DNA from: Halanaerobium congolense
Lineage (GTDB): Bacteria > Bacillota > Halanaerobiia > Halanaerobiales > Halanaerobiaceae
Direction: 5' to 3'
NCBI RefSeq assembly: GCF_004366375.1
Contig: NZ_SOEF01000005.1
Coordinates: 1-64,000 of the forward strand
Length of the DNA: 64,000 nt
Part shown: positions 55,140 through 63,678 of the stretch, piece after piece
Layout: the number at the start of each line of letters is the position of its first letter
Numbering within the stretch: the first letter of the stretch is position 1
Translations under genes and position numbers: made by a program
The notes under the pieces: model-generated
Database searches by the model: none
Seen by the model: only the letters and a program-made list of their open reading frames with translations
What the model was told of the DNA's origin: nothing

Positions 55140-55288
55140 TAGTTTAATCCCCTTTCTAATTTGTTTAAGATACATAAAAGCTCATTTAACACAGAATAGA
55201 CATCTATTGAAGTGAGTTCATAAGCAAAATATTGGGCCTTCACCGCCGCTAAGGTTGCTATAACAGCAATAAAGACCACAAATGTCAA
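55139..55288 (-). CDS. 49-residue membrane ORF coupled to the recombinase
   Basis: TTG start with AAGGTGAG just upstream (spacing short). A hydrophobic N-terminus (TFVVFIAVIATLAAV) is followed by YELTSIDVYSVLNELLCILNKLERGLN. Its stop overlaps the recombinase start as TAATG. One of the intergenic repeats lies directly upstream. Not recognised. Confidence 0.5.
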   Translation of the reverse strand: MTFVVFIAVIATLAAVKAQYFAYELTSIDVYSVLNELLCILNKLERGLN

Positions 55289-55294
55289 CTCACC

Positions 55295-55317
55295 TTATTA
55301 ACTATTGTGGTGAATTA
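55295..55317. repeat. Intergenic 23-bp repeat, copy 1
   Basis: Begins TTATTAACTATTGTGGTG on the plus strand. It is identical over 23 bases to 56332-56354. It sits between the Abi_C-like gene and the small membrane ORF. Confidence 0.85.
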
Positions 55318-55347
55318 AAGATTATTAGAAATTGTATCAGCTATTTA

Positions 55348-56313
55348 TCAAAAAGGTACGTCAAAATCTTCTTCATTAAATTCCTCATCAAAATCTTCAT
55401 CCCAATCATCTGAAGTTTCATCTTCAAAGTTATCTTCTTTATGTTCTTCTAAAGAATATTTCTGTAATAAAAAAAGAATGATGCTACTAGATAGATTTAG
55501 AGCTAATTCTGCATATTCAACTGAAACAGATATTCTATCATTTCCTTGACCATGTCCCCCTAACTTATTTCTTAAAAAAGGAACAGCCATTAAAACTTGA
55601 CTAGTAAATCCACCTCTATATTCCTCTGCTAAGTCTTCAATAAATCTTGAGTCTTTTAGTTTGCTCAACAGATAACTAGCATTACCTTCATCAATATCTA
55701 AAATTGTTTTTAATATACTCTCCATACTTTTACAAGAATTCAAAATAGAACTCTTATAATTATGTTCCTTAAAATCTTTTTTTGCTTGGGTATATTCATC
55801 ACAAGCCCCCTCAAATCCATTCTCTTTTAATATACTATATGTTTTTTCAGTAACATCTCTAATAAAAAAATCATAATCTATCTGATAAAATTTCCCCTCA
55901 CTTAATCTCCACGAAATTCGTTCATCTTCAAATGCTTTATTAACAGTTTTAGTCACTTCCGCTTTTTTACAGAACAAATCTATATCTGCTTGATTCATTA
56001 CATAATAATATATTTCTACTACATCTAATACCTTTGAAGGATAAGTGGTTTCTATAAATTGTTGAAGTTCTGTTTTGTTTTTTTCAACATTGGTGACCAA
56101 ACTATCTTTACCATAAACTTCTTTAATCAACTCTACCGTTTTGCTTAAAGTATTCTCATAATAATTTGCACCAGTGTCTGTATATTCTACCCATTCAGAA
56201 TCAAGTCTTTCTAAAATCATCCATATTCTTTTGTTAAGGCGTTTAGGGAAAGAAACTTTAAGTTTTTTATTATAGATTACCTCTTGATGCCTTATTGAAA
56301 AGGGGCTTATCAT
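55348..56313 (-). CDS. Abi_C-like abortive-infection-type protein
   Basis: 321 residues from the ATG at 56313 with GAGGAGG six bases upstream. An N-terminal part of STM4504/CBY_0614 type (about 1-180) is followed by an Abi_C-like domain (about 185-285) with NYKSSILNSCKSMESILKTI and FLRNKLGGHGQG (246-257). The tail (286-321) is highly acidic. Related domains occur in phage-resistance genes. Exact 23-bp repeats flank the gene on both sides. Confidence 0.65.
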   Translation of the reverse strand: MISPFSIRHQEVIYNKKLKVSFPKRLNKRIWMILERLDSEWVEYTDTGANYYENTLSKTVELIKEVYGKDSLVTNVEKNKTELQQFIETTYPSKVLDVVEIYYYVMNQADIDLFCKKAEVTKTVNKAFEDERISWRLSEGKFYQIDYDFFIRDVTEKTYSILKENGFEGACDEYTQAKKDFKEHNYKSSILNSCKSMESILKTILDIDEGNASYLLSKLKDSRFIEDLAEEYRGGFTSQVLMAVPFLRNKLGGHGQGNDRISVSVEYAELALNLSSSIILFLLQKYSLEEHKEDNFEDETSDDWDEDFDEEFNEEDFDVPF

Positions 56314-56331
56314 TATTAACCTCCTCAAGAT

Positions 56332-56354
56332 TTATTAACTATTGTGGTGAATTA
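56332..56354. repeat. Intergenic 23-bp repeat, copy 2
   Basis: Identical to 55295-55317. It lies between the small membrane protein gene and the Abi_C-like gene, just before the latter's ribosome binding site. Confidence 0.85.
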
Positions 56355-56359
56355 ATCAT

Positions 56360-56839
56360 CTAATTGTTTTTTAGTTTTAATTCTACTTCATCATTAATCT
56401 TTTTAATATTTTCTCCATTTGCCCTCCACTGCAAGAGGTAATCACCTGGCTTTGCCTCCAATTTTATTGACACAATTCGTTTTGTTTCTGGTTTGAGATT
56501 TTTAAAAGAATAATTAAAAGAATTATTATCAAAAGCTACACTTGGAGCACCGAATATATCCGATGCGTCTTGGACGGGATTAACTTTAATAAGACCAATA
56601 CCCTCTGTTTCCACAACTACTATTCCATTCTTAGCAATCAAGCTTTCTTCTCCATTACAAAAAGCAAAACTGATATCCCACCTATCTTCATCATCCAAAG
56701 AGGTAATTTCTTCAACTTTAACCCTTAAATCCTTAACTTTTCTAGGCCTGGATTTGAATGAATAATAAGCAGCAATAATTGCAGCAATTGTTCCTATTAT
56801 AGAAGAAATAGTTCCTACAACTGGTACCAAATCTTTCAT
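56360..56839 (-). CDS. Hypothetical membrane-anchored protein of the defence cargo
   Basis: 159 residues. One N-terminal membrane helix (about 4-27, VPVVGTISSIIGTIAAIIAAYYSF), a basic stretch (SRPRKVKD), then a beta-rich domain (about 35-155). No catalytic motif seen. GAGGAGG precedes the ATG. Position between a nuclease gene and an Abi_C-like gene suggests a membrane-linked part of a defence module, which is only inference. Confidence 0.6.
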   Translation of the reverse strand: MKDLVPVVGTISSIIGTIAAIIAAYYSFKSRPRKVKDLRVKVEEITSLDDEDRWDISFAFCNGEESLIAKNGIVVVETEGIGLIKVNPVQDASDIFGAPSVAFDNNSFNYSFKNLKPETKRIVSIKLEAKPGDYLLQWRANGENIKKINDEVELKLKNN

Positions 56840-56854
56840 AAAAACCTCCTCAAA

Positions 56855-56872
56855 TTATGAACTACTGCGGTT
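56855..56872. repeat. Diverged third copy of the intergenic repeat
   Basis: TTATGAACTACTGCGGT matches 14 of the first 17 positions of the repeat at 55295 and 56332. It overlaps the stop codon of the nuclease gene. Confidence 0.5.
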
Positions 56873-57860
56873 ATCCCTTTACTTTCAGTGCTTTTATTAC
56901 CTTTCTCCCCAGTGATCTAGTATTTCTTTTATTCCCTGAGTCAAAATATAGACTGACATCTAAATCTTTATCCCTTATTATCTTTCTCAATAATGGTTTT
57001 GCTACCTCATATTCCTGTTCATTTAGATTGTAGACTTTAATTGAGCTGCTCTCGTACTTTTCAATTCTATATTTTCCATCTCTTAGCTCTACAGTTACAG
57101 ACTCTTTAATATCACCCAAATCATCAGCTACTCGCTCTGGAGAAGTGAATTTAATATTCGTCTCAATAATATGTCTAATAAAGGCCTTAAGGGTGTTTCT
57201 AACATAATCTGAAATAGGATCAATCTCAAAGTTGGCTTCACTCTTAAGTAATGACTTTAATAATCCTGCAAGTGTACCTGAATCATCCGCCGCATCCCAC
57301 TTTAACCAAACCTTATCATCATTTGATTCCTGATCAATTATTAAATTATCAAACTCTTTTTTAAGTGAGTTAAAATCACCAGAAGGGGTTAGAAAAACCA
57401 TTAAAACTTTTGTTTCCTTATCTTCAGTTCTATTAATTTCTGATCTAATAGCCTTATACTCCTGTTTAAACTGATCATTTTGAGCAGAAGAAGGCTTTAT
57501 CTTGTTTTCAACAGCTATTTTTAGAATTTCTTTAGTTTCATATTCAGCTGTCACTGGATCAAACATATCATCATAAATCTGAATCTCAATATCTAAATAT
57601 CGTTTTTGTCCTTTGTAATTATATGGAGACTCAAGAGTAACTTCTACTTCAAGGCTATTTTTATTTTTCAGCAGGTCACTGTTATTTTCAAATAGTTCTT
57701 TTGCAGTAAGTTCATCTAAAAGCTTAAGGAATTCTTTTAAAAAAGTGTCTTTTAATCCATGTTCCTGATAGGGGTTAATGAGAAACGAAAGCATAGCACT
57801 CATGTTATTCTCATTTAAGCTTCCTTTACCCTGACTTAAAGCAGTAAAAATATTCATCAA
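56871..57860 (-). CDS. PD-(D/E)XK nuclease family protein
   Basis: 329 residues. The fold of PD-(D/E)XK nucleases (PF14281 type): Asp90 in RYLDIEI, Glu118-x-Lys120 in AVENKI, then SSAQNDQFKQEY. The N-terminal NIFTALSQGKGSLNENNMSAML segment is typical of defence-island members. The C-terminal part (about 215-329) is not recognised. Start TTG at 57860 or ATG at 57857. It should cut DNA; target unknown. Confidence 0.72.
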   Translation of the reverse strand: MMNIFTALSQGKGSLNENNMSAMLSFLINPYQEHGLKDTFLKEFLKLLDELTAKELFENNSDLLKNKNSLEVEVTLESPYNYKGQKRYLDIEIQIYDDMFDPVTAEYETKEILKIAVENKIKPSSAQNDQFKQEYKAIRSEINRTEDKETKVLMVFLTPSGDFNSLKKEFDNLIIDQESNDDKVWLKWDAADDSGTLAGLLKSLLKSEANFEIDPISDYVRNTLKAFIRHIIETNIKFTSPERVADDLGDIKESVTVELRDGKYRIEKYESSSIKVYNLNEQEYEVAKPLLRKIIRDKDLDVSLYFDSGNKRNTRSLGRKVIKALKVKG

Positions 57861-57879
57861 GTATCATCCACCCTTTAAA

Positions 57880-58839
57880 TTATTTGCTGATAGTAAAATA
57901 TTCATATTGTGGTTTTGCTTCACTCCAGGGAAATACATCAGCAGAAACAACAGTCTGTAAAGTCCAACGATAATCATTTCCAGCCTCCAAAATAGTATCT
58001 TTAATCTTATATTCCTGAGCATTATTAATAGTAATCCAGTCTAATCTTTCCCACTCATCATTATCTAACTTCTTTTCAATTCTAAGATAAGCTTTGTCTG
58101 TTTCTGGGATATAATCAAATTCAAAAGTAGGAGCTACTGTATCGATAACCTGATTAGCAACAGGGTAATTTAAATTCGGAAAGTCTATCTGAAAGTCTGA
58201 AAGTTTAATCTCAGCCTTAAATTCTTCTTGAGTTCCATCAGCAAATTCAACTATATAGGTATAGTATCCTGCTAAAGGTTCAGTTAGATTCCAGTATTGA
58301 TGCCATTGAGAACCAAAGTGAGGCTCCAGAGTATATTCTTTCCCATCTGGATCAATTACTTTACCAGACTTAATTTCTTTCCCAGATAAAGGATTAGCAT
58401 AAAATGCTATTTGCCAAACTCCTTTATTATGAAACTCAGAGTAATATTTAAGCACACTTGCTATTGTGTTTACAGGTATATCAACTATATTTTCTCCTGC
58501 ATCTATATTAATAGTATTCTCCCATAAAACTATTTGATCTTCATTTGATTGTGAAACAACTTTCGAACTAACATTTGAAGCTCCTTTTAGTACTCTTACT
58601 GTTGCTTTTCCACTATCTAAATCCTCAATCTTATAACTTCCATTCTCACTTGTCACTTCCTGCTTATTATCTATTTCTATAACAACATTACTTAAATTGC
58701 TGCTAACTCCATCCTTTAACACAGTTACATTTCCAGTAACAAAAGAATCTTCAGTATTAGTTAGGCCATTTCCACTATTACAAGCAGTAAGTGTTACAGC
58801 AAGTACCATAATTAAAATAATTAGTAAGTATTTCTTCAC
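57880..58839 (-). CDS. Lipoprotein with a carboxypeptidase-regulatory-like domain
   Basis: 319 residues from a GTG at 58839 with GGGGGG seven bases upstream. A lipobox VTLTAC (Cys20) means export and lipid anchoring. A CarboxypepD_reg/Cna-B-like domain (about 30-95, NVVIEIDNKQEVTSENGSYKIEDL) is followed by beta domains to the end. Unusual among nuclease and restriction genes; possibly a surface receptor blocker or passenger gene. No enzymatic motif. Confidence 0.7.
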   Translation of the reverse strand: MKKYLLIILIMVLAVTLTACNSGNGLTNTEDSFVTGNVTVLKDGVSSNLSNVVIEIDNKQEVTSENGSYKIEDLDSGKATVRVLKGASNVSSKVVSQSNEDQIVLWENTINIDAGENIVDIPVNTIASVLKYYSEFHNKGVWQIAFYANPLSGKEIKSGKVIDPDGKEYTLEPHFGSQWHQYWNLTEPLAGYYTYIVEFADGTQEEFKAEIKLSDFQIDFPNLNYPVANQVIDTVAPTFEFDYIPETDKAYLRIEKKLDNDEWERLDWITINNAQEYKIKDTILEAGNDYRWTLQTVVSADVFPWSEAKPQYEYFTISK

Positions 58840-58880
58840 AAAGCTTCCCCCCTTTATAGGTTTATCACTAACTTGTCTTT

Positions 58881-59879
58881 TTATTTTGGATAGCAGCAAG
58901 CTCTAACTCTTATTTCTGCATCTCCATAAGGCTTCTCTTTTTTCATTCTTCTTTTTATTGCCCTTCTCCGTTGACGTGATAATTTATATATTGGGCTGTC
59001 AACCATGCTGTAACCATTTTCACTTAAATTGTTGATTAAATCTTCCTTATTTATTTCATTTTTGTCACAATATATAGATACTGCTTCTTTGCTAACTATT
59101 TTTGAGTTCTTTACATTTTCAGCAATCTCACTCACATCATCTTCGGGAGGTATAAGTTTATTAAAATCATCATGACAGAATAACCTGTTAATCATTTTAT
59201 TGTATTTTGGTTTTTGCTTGAATAATACTTTATTAGACATATTAGAAAAATCTTCATTGTGATCTAGTTTTATCCCAAAGGCACATTGAACACCAGGCCG
59301 TTTAAACGGCTGTAATCCAATTAGCTTCATATTATTTAGATCATTAGCTATAAGTTCTTGGTCCATATAACTTCTAATGCAACCTACTCCTTCAGTCCTT
59401 GGAGTAAATCTACTTTCCTCACTGTTATAAACATGTGTTGCAAAAAATGCTGCAACAGCAATATCAGAGCTTAGATCCAACAAATCGGTCTTAAGTTCAT
59501 AATGTTGAGCTAATGCATCATAATGAATATCCATACCGTCATTCTCTGCAAATATAACTTTGGGATGAGTCTTTAATATTAAGGAGAAGTCAATAATTTT
59601 GAGCCGATTTATCATTACATCTTTTCTAGTAGGATTACCTCTGAAAATACTGGGTTTACAGGGATATCTTGAATCATAATTATCATTCTCTCCCCTATAA
59701 AAAGTAAAAAACATGTTTTTAGGTAAAGCAGACATTTTACCGTTTGGCATTTGCATGAGATTAAAAGACAGCTTTCTTCTAATATAACCAAGACGTTTTG
59801 ATTTCAAATTTAGTAAAGGACTATTTGATTCAAAATGACGTATAGCTTCAAATATATCACTATATATTTTGGGACTCAT
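58881..59879 (-). CDS. FRG-domain protein
   Basis: 332 residues. The FRG domain is clear: FYRGE (60-64), KPSIFRGN, and ALAQHYELKTDLLDLSSDIAVAAFF (122-147). FRG proteins are frequent in phage-defence islands; some resemble NAD-using ART-like effectors. The C-terminus is basic (LSRQRRRAIKRRMKKEK). GAGGAG precedes the ATG. It lies 20 bases from the metallopeptidase gene. Confidence 0.83.
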   Translation of the reverse strand: MSPKIYSDIFEAIRHFESNSPLLNLKSKRLGYIRRKLSFNLMQMPNGKMSALPKNMFFTFYRGENDNYDSRYPCKPSIFRGNPTRKDVMINRLKIIDFSLILKTHPKVIFAENDGMDIHYDALAQHYELKTDLLDLSSDIAVAAFFATHVYNSEESRFTPRTEGVGCIRSYMDQELIANDLNNMKLIGLQPFKRPGVQCAFGIKLDHNEDFSNMSNKVLFKQKPKYNKMINRLFCHDDFNKLIPPEDDVSEIAENVKNSKIVSKEAVSIYCDKNEINKEDLINNLSENGYSMVDSPIYKLSRQRRRAIKRRMKKEKPYGDAEIRVRACCYPK

Positions 59880-59898
59880 AAATTATCTCCTCAATCTT

Positions 59899-60627
59899 TT
59901 AAAAGTCTAATCGCTTACCATTCACTTTAAGCCACTCTTTTTTCTCTTTAATGTTAGGTATAACAGAAGCTACTGTTGCCCAGAAATCTCTAGAATGATT
60001 GTCATGTATTAGGTGGGTAAGCTCATGTACCACCAAATAATCCACAATAGACATTGGTGCCATGATGATCTTCCAGTTAAAGTTAAGGTTGTTTTTACTG
60101 CTGCAGCTGCCCCAGCGCTTCTTCTGTTTTTTCACAACCACATTGTTTGGTTCAACATCAAGCTTAACCTTATACTTATCCACTCGCTCATTAATCTTTT
60201 CTTTAGCATGTTCACGATACCATTCAATTAAACGGGTCCGAATCTCTTCTCGTCGCTTTTCTTTCTTATCTGCAAGCTCCACTGGATAGTCAATAATGAA
60301 TTTCCCCTGGTAGAGCTTTACTTCCACTTTTGAAATTTCTGCCGGATTAACCTCCAACCTATATCTTCGATCTAAATAAGGAAGTTTCTCTCCAGTCATG
60401 AATTCTTTTTCTTTTGGTGCAGGCTTAATCTTATCCATTTCCCTTAATTTGGAAAGAATCCAGTTAGTTTTTTTCTTTAGTACATCTTCTATTTTAGTTT
60501 CTGCTGTATTTTTTGGAGATCTAACTATTAAATTCCTCTCATGATCAACAATGATCCCCATAGTTTTACGTCTAGTGCGTATTATTTCATAATTTATTAG
60601 TTTATTTCCCAGTTTGATCTGCTGCAT
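59899..60627 (-). CDS. YgjP-type M48-like metallopeptidase
   Basis: 242 residues, DUF45/YgjP family. KRWGSC (170-175) and the zinc site HELTHLIHDNH (His201, His205, His211) are intact. The gene starts 13 bases after hsdR and shares its transcript. YgjP-like genes are common companions of type I restriction loci. Substrate unknown. Confidence 0.87.
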   Translation of the reverse strand: MQQIKLGNKLINYEIIRTRRKTMGIIVDHERNLIVRSPKNTAETKIEDVLKKKTNWILSKLREMDKIKPAPKEKEFMTGEKLPYLDRRYRLEVNPAEISKVEVKLYQGKFIIDYPVELADKKEKRREEIRTRLIEWYREHAKEKINERVDKYKVKLDVEPNNVVVKKQKKRWGSCSSKNNLNFNWKIIMAPMSIVDYLVVHELTHLIHDNHSRDFWATVASVIPNIKEKKEWLKVNGKRLDF

Positions 60628-60639
60628 TCTTACCTCCGA

Positions 60640-63600
60640 TTAAAACATAAATATATTCTGAGAGAGCTTAATTATCTTGTTAGTTAAACTCTCATATTTC
60701 TGCTTGAACTCGTCATATTTGATCAGATGAACCTTGGTTGTTTTTCGCATCTTCTGAAGAACTTCAGTCTTCTGACGCCAGAGATCAATTTTAGTGTACT
60801 CACTTAAGTCATTAAAGATATTCTGAGTAACTTCCTTCACTGTCTTATTTACATAAGGCTCATCACTACCTTCTCCTGCAGTATATTCACCAGGCTCTTC
60901 TGCAACTTTGCCCTTTTCTTCTTTATCTCTCTCATTTAAAAGAAGTTCATAAAGGGCAAACTCTTTCTTGTTTAACCCCAGTTTTTCTGCTTTCGACTGG
61001 ACTGTTCTCATATCATTAATAATATCCTTCATCTCACCAATCTGTTCTAAAAGACTCATCTGATTATTTTTTCTCTTTTCGATGATCTCTTCCAGTCGCT
61101 CACTTAGTTTTTTATAATAGACAGGGTTTTCTTCCATCTGTACATTAATTTCTTTCTTTATCGCATGCTCCATCTCACTGGCTTTAGCTTTATCAGATTT
61201 TAAGTCATCTAGAGTTTCTTCAAACTTTTTCTCATCAAGTATAGATACTGGCTCATGCAAGACTCTGACACTGCTTGCTCTGATATGATCATCTATCAGT
61301 TTTTTAACCTTTTCTCCCATACCCTTAATATCAATACTATCATCACGATATCTATTTCTCACTGCTGTATAAATTTTACTCAACTTGTATAAATCCTTAC
61401 GGTAAGGATCAGCTATCGGGTGAGGCATGATGATATCCATACTCTTAGCAAAGTCCTTAAAGTCATTTTTGAAGTCATTTCTCTTCTCTTCGTCTTCAAA
61501 GATCTCAATACAGGCTTCCAGGTCATCCATATCTGTATTTCTAAAATATTTCATTACCTCTCTGTGATTGGCTTCCAGTCTTGGCTTCTCATCTTCAATT
61601 GGAGTTACAGCATTTTCCACATCAGAAGGATTAAAGATAGCCAGTGCCTTTTTAAGGTTATCAAAGACTCCATAATAATCTACTACCAGACCATAATTCT
61701 TCTCAGGATAAACTCTGTTAACTCGGGCAATAGCCTGCAGCAAGTTATGTTCTTTCAGAGACTTATCCAAATACATAACCTGCTCAACTGGAGCATCAAA
61801 ACCAGTCAAGAGCATATCACAAACGATGATTATTTTAAGTGAAGAGTGAGGATTCTTAAACCTCTCAACTATTCTAGATTTCTGATCATTATCAACACTG
61901 TATTTTTTAAGCAAGCCCTCATCATTGTGCCCGCCAGAGATTAATACAGCTGTTTCTGGACCGTCTAACTCATCAATCGCCTCTTTATACCTAACTGCTG
62001 CCTGTCTGCTTACGGCCACTATTTGAGCCTTAAAAGGGGCAATCTTTTCCGTATAATGTTTAATAATATCCAGGGCAATAGTTTTAATCCTGGAACTTGC
62101 TTCAGCTATATCATTTTCAGTAGCATATTTTTCTTTTATCTTCTGTTTTTCTTCATCTGAATATCTGTGGAAGGTTTGATCAAAGACTTCATCTAAAGTT
62201 CTATCCTCCACATGTAACTCAGCCAGTCTGCTCTCATATTTAATTGGCAGGGTAGCATTATCGGCAACTGATTCTTCTATCGTGTAAGTATCAATATAGT
62301 CACCGAAGGTTCTTAAGGTGCTTCTTGATTCTTTATCAATTGGTGTTCCTGTAAAACCTATGTAAGCTGCATTTGGTAGAGCTCTCCTCATATTAGAGGC
62401 TAAATCTTTAAACTGAGTTCTGTGAGCCTCATCAGCCATTACAAATACATTCTCTCTTTCGGTTAAAACAGGATATTTTTCATCTTCATATTCCTGAAAC
62501 TTATGGATAGTAGTCATAATAGTTCTGCCTGCTTCTGAGGACAAAAGCTCTTTTAAGTCTTTTACACTACCTGCTCTTTCTGGATTAGGAAAACCACATT
62601 TTTTGAAAGTACCACTGATCTGTTCATCAAGGTCAACTCTATCTGTTACAATTAGCATTGTAGGATTGCCAATATCCTTCATCCTTCTCAGTTTAAGGGC
62701 TAAAAAGAGCATGGTTAAAGATTTGCCTGAGCCCTGAGTATGCCAGACAGTTCCGTTTCTGTCTTCTAAACTCTTAGCATTCTTTATTCTTTCTACTGCT
62801 TTCTGCACAGCTCTGTACTGCTGATAGCGGCAGGCCATTTTAACTTTAGCATTACCCTTATCTTCAAAAACAGTAAAGTTCCTGATAATATCTAAAAATC
62901 TGTTCTTTTTAAAAAGTGAGAAAAGAAGTATATCCTGTCCTGTAGGCACTTTTCCCAGTAGTTCTGCCAAAGAGTCTTTAGTATAAGGATAAGGATCTTT
63001 CCAGCCTTTAAATGCCTGTGCTGGAGCACCTACTGTAGCAGAGGTAGCTGAGTCACCCCAGGCTGCAACAAGCAGTTGATTGGGGTAAAATAATTCTTCT
63101 GCTCCTTCTTCAGTATCATCACTTCTTATGTTTTGATATCTTCTCAGCTGATTTATTGCCTCTTCTTCTGGTTCATTACAGGTAGTATTATTTTTGCATT
63201 CTATTACAGCCAGAGGTAAACCATTAACAAACAGAGTTATGTCAGGTTTAATTGGATCTTTTCCTTTGACTCGAAATTGGTTGATTGCTATAAAAGAATT
63301 ATTATCAAGATTCTCATAATCTATGTACTTTACAGTCTGGTTTTTCTTGCCATGACCTATATCCTGCTGTAAACTTATGTGATTAATCAGTTTATCATAG
63401 ATCATCTCATTGGCTGCCATCAAGGAATTAGCTTTTAGACGGGCTGGTCTGATCTCATTAACTGCCTTATTCAAGTTGTTCTCATTGATCCAGGGATTGA
63501 TTCTTTTAAGAGCACTCTTAAGCTCCTCAATTAAAATCACCTGGTGTTCTGATTCTCTTGCCGGCAGCTCTACAAAATCCTTATCCAGCTGATCATAGAC

Positions 63601-63675
63601 TTTATAGCCCAAAGTTTTAAATAAATCTAAAGCAGGTTTTTCTGATTGCTGATATTCATCCCAATTTCCAGTCAT
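60640..63675 (-). CDS. hsdR: Type I restriction enzyme R subunit
   Basis: 1011 residues, full length. N-terminal nuclease with AVIECKN (156-162), then SF2 helicase motifs: Walker A TQGSGKS (313-319), DEAHR (415-419), GFTGTP (440-445), and a C-terminal helical part. It translocates and cuts unmodified DNA together with HsdM and HsdS. Its ribosome binding site (GGAGG) lies inside the 3' end of hsdS, so the two are coupled. hsdM must lie outside the window. Confidence 0.95.
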   Translation of the reverse strand: MTGNWDEYQQSEKPALDLFKTLGYKVYDQLDKDFVELPARESEHQVILIEELKSALKRINPWINENNLNKAVNEIRPARLKANSLMAANEMIYDKLINHISLQQDIGHGKKNQTVKYIDYENLDNNSFIAINQFRVKGKDPIKPDITLFVNGLPLAVIECKNNTTCNEPEEEAINQLRRYQNIRSDDTEEGAEELFYPNQLLVAAWGDSATSATVGAPAQAFKGWKDPYPYTKDSLAELLGKVPTGQDILLFSLFKKNRFLDIIRNFTVFEDKGNAKVKMACRYQQYRAVQKAVERIKNAKSLEDRNGTVWHTQGSGKSLTMLFLALKLRRMKDIGNPTMLIVTDRVDLDEQISGTFKKCGFPNPERAGSVKDLKELLSSEAGRTIMTTIHKFQEYEDEKYPVLTERENVFVMADEAHRTQFKDLASNMRRALPNAAYIGFTGTPIDKESRSTLRTFGDYIDTYTIEESVADNATLPIKYESRLAELHVEDRTLDEVFDQTFHRYSDEEKQKIKEKYATENDIAEASSRIKTIALDIIKHYTEKIAPFKAQIVAVSRQAAVRYKEAIDELDGPETAVLISGGHNDEGLLKKYSVDNDQKSRIVERFKNPHSSLKIIIVCDMLLTGFDAPVEQVMYLDKSLKEHNLLQAIARVNRVYPEKNYGLVVDYYGVFDNLKKALAIFNPSDVENAVTPIEDEKPRLEANHREVMKYFRNTDMDDLEACIEIFEDEEKRNDFKNDFKDFAKSMDIIMPHPIADPYRKDLYKLSKIYTAVRNRYRDDSIDIKGMGEKVKKLIDDHIRASSVRVLHEPVSILDEKKFEETLDDLKSDKAKASEMEHAIKKEINVQMEENPVYYKKLSERLEEIIEKRKNNQMSLLEQIGEMKDIINDMRTVQSKAEKLGLNKKEFALYELLLNERDKEEKGKVAEEPGEYTAGEGSDEPYVNKTVKEVTQNIFNDLSEYTKIDLWRQKTEVLQKMRKTTKVHLIKYDEFKQKYESLTNKIIKLSQNIFMF

Positions 63676-63678
63676 TTT

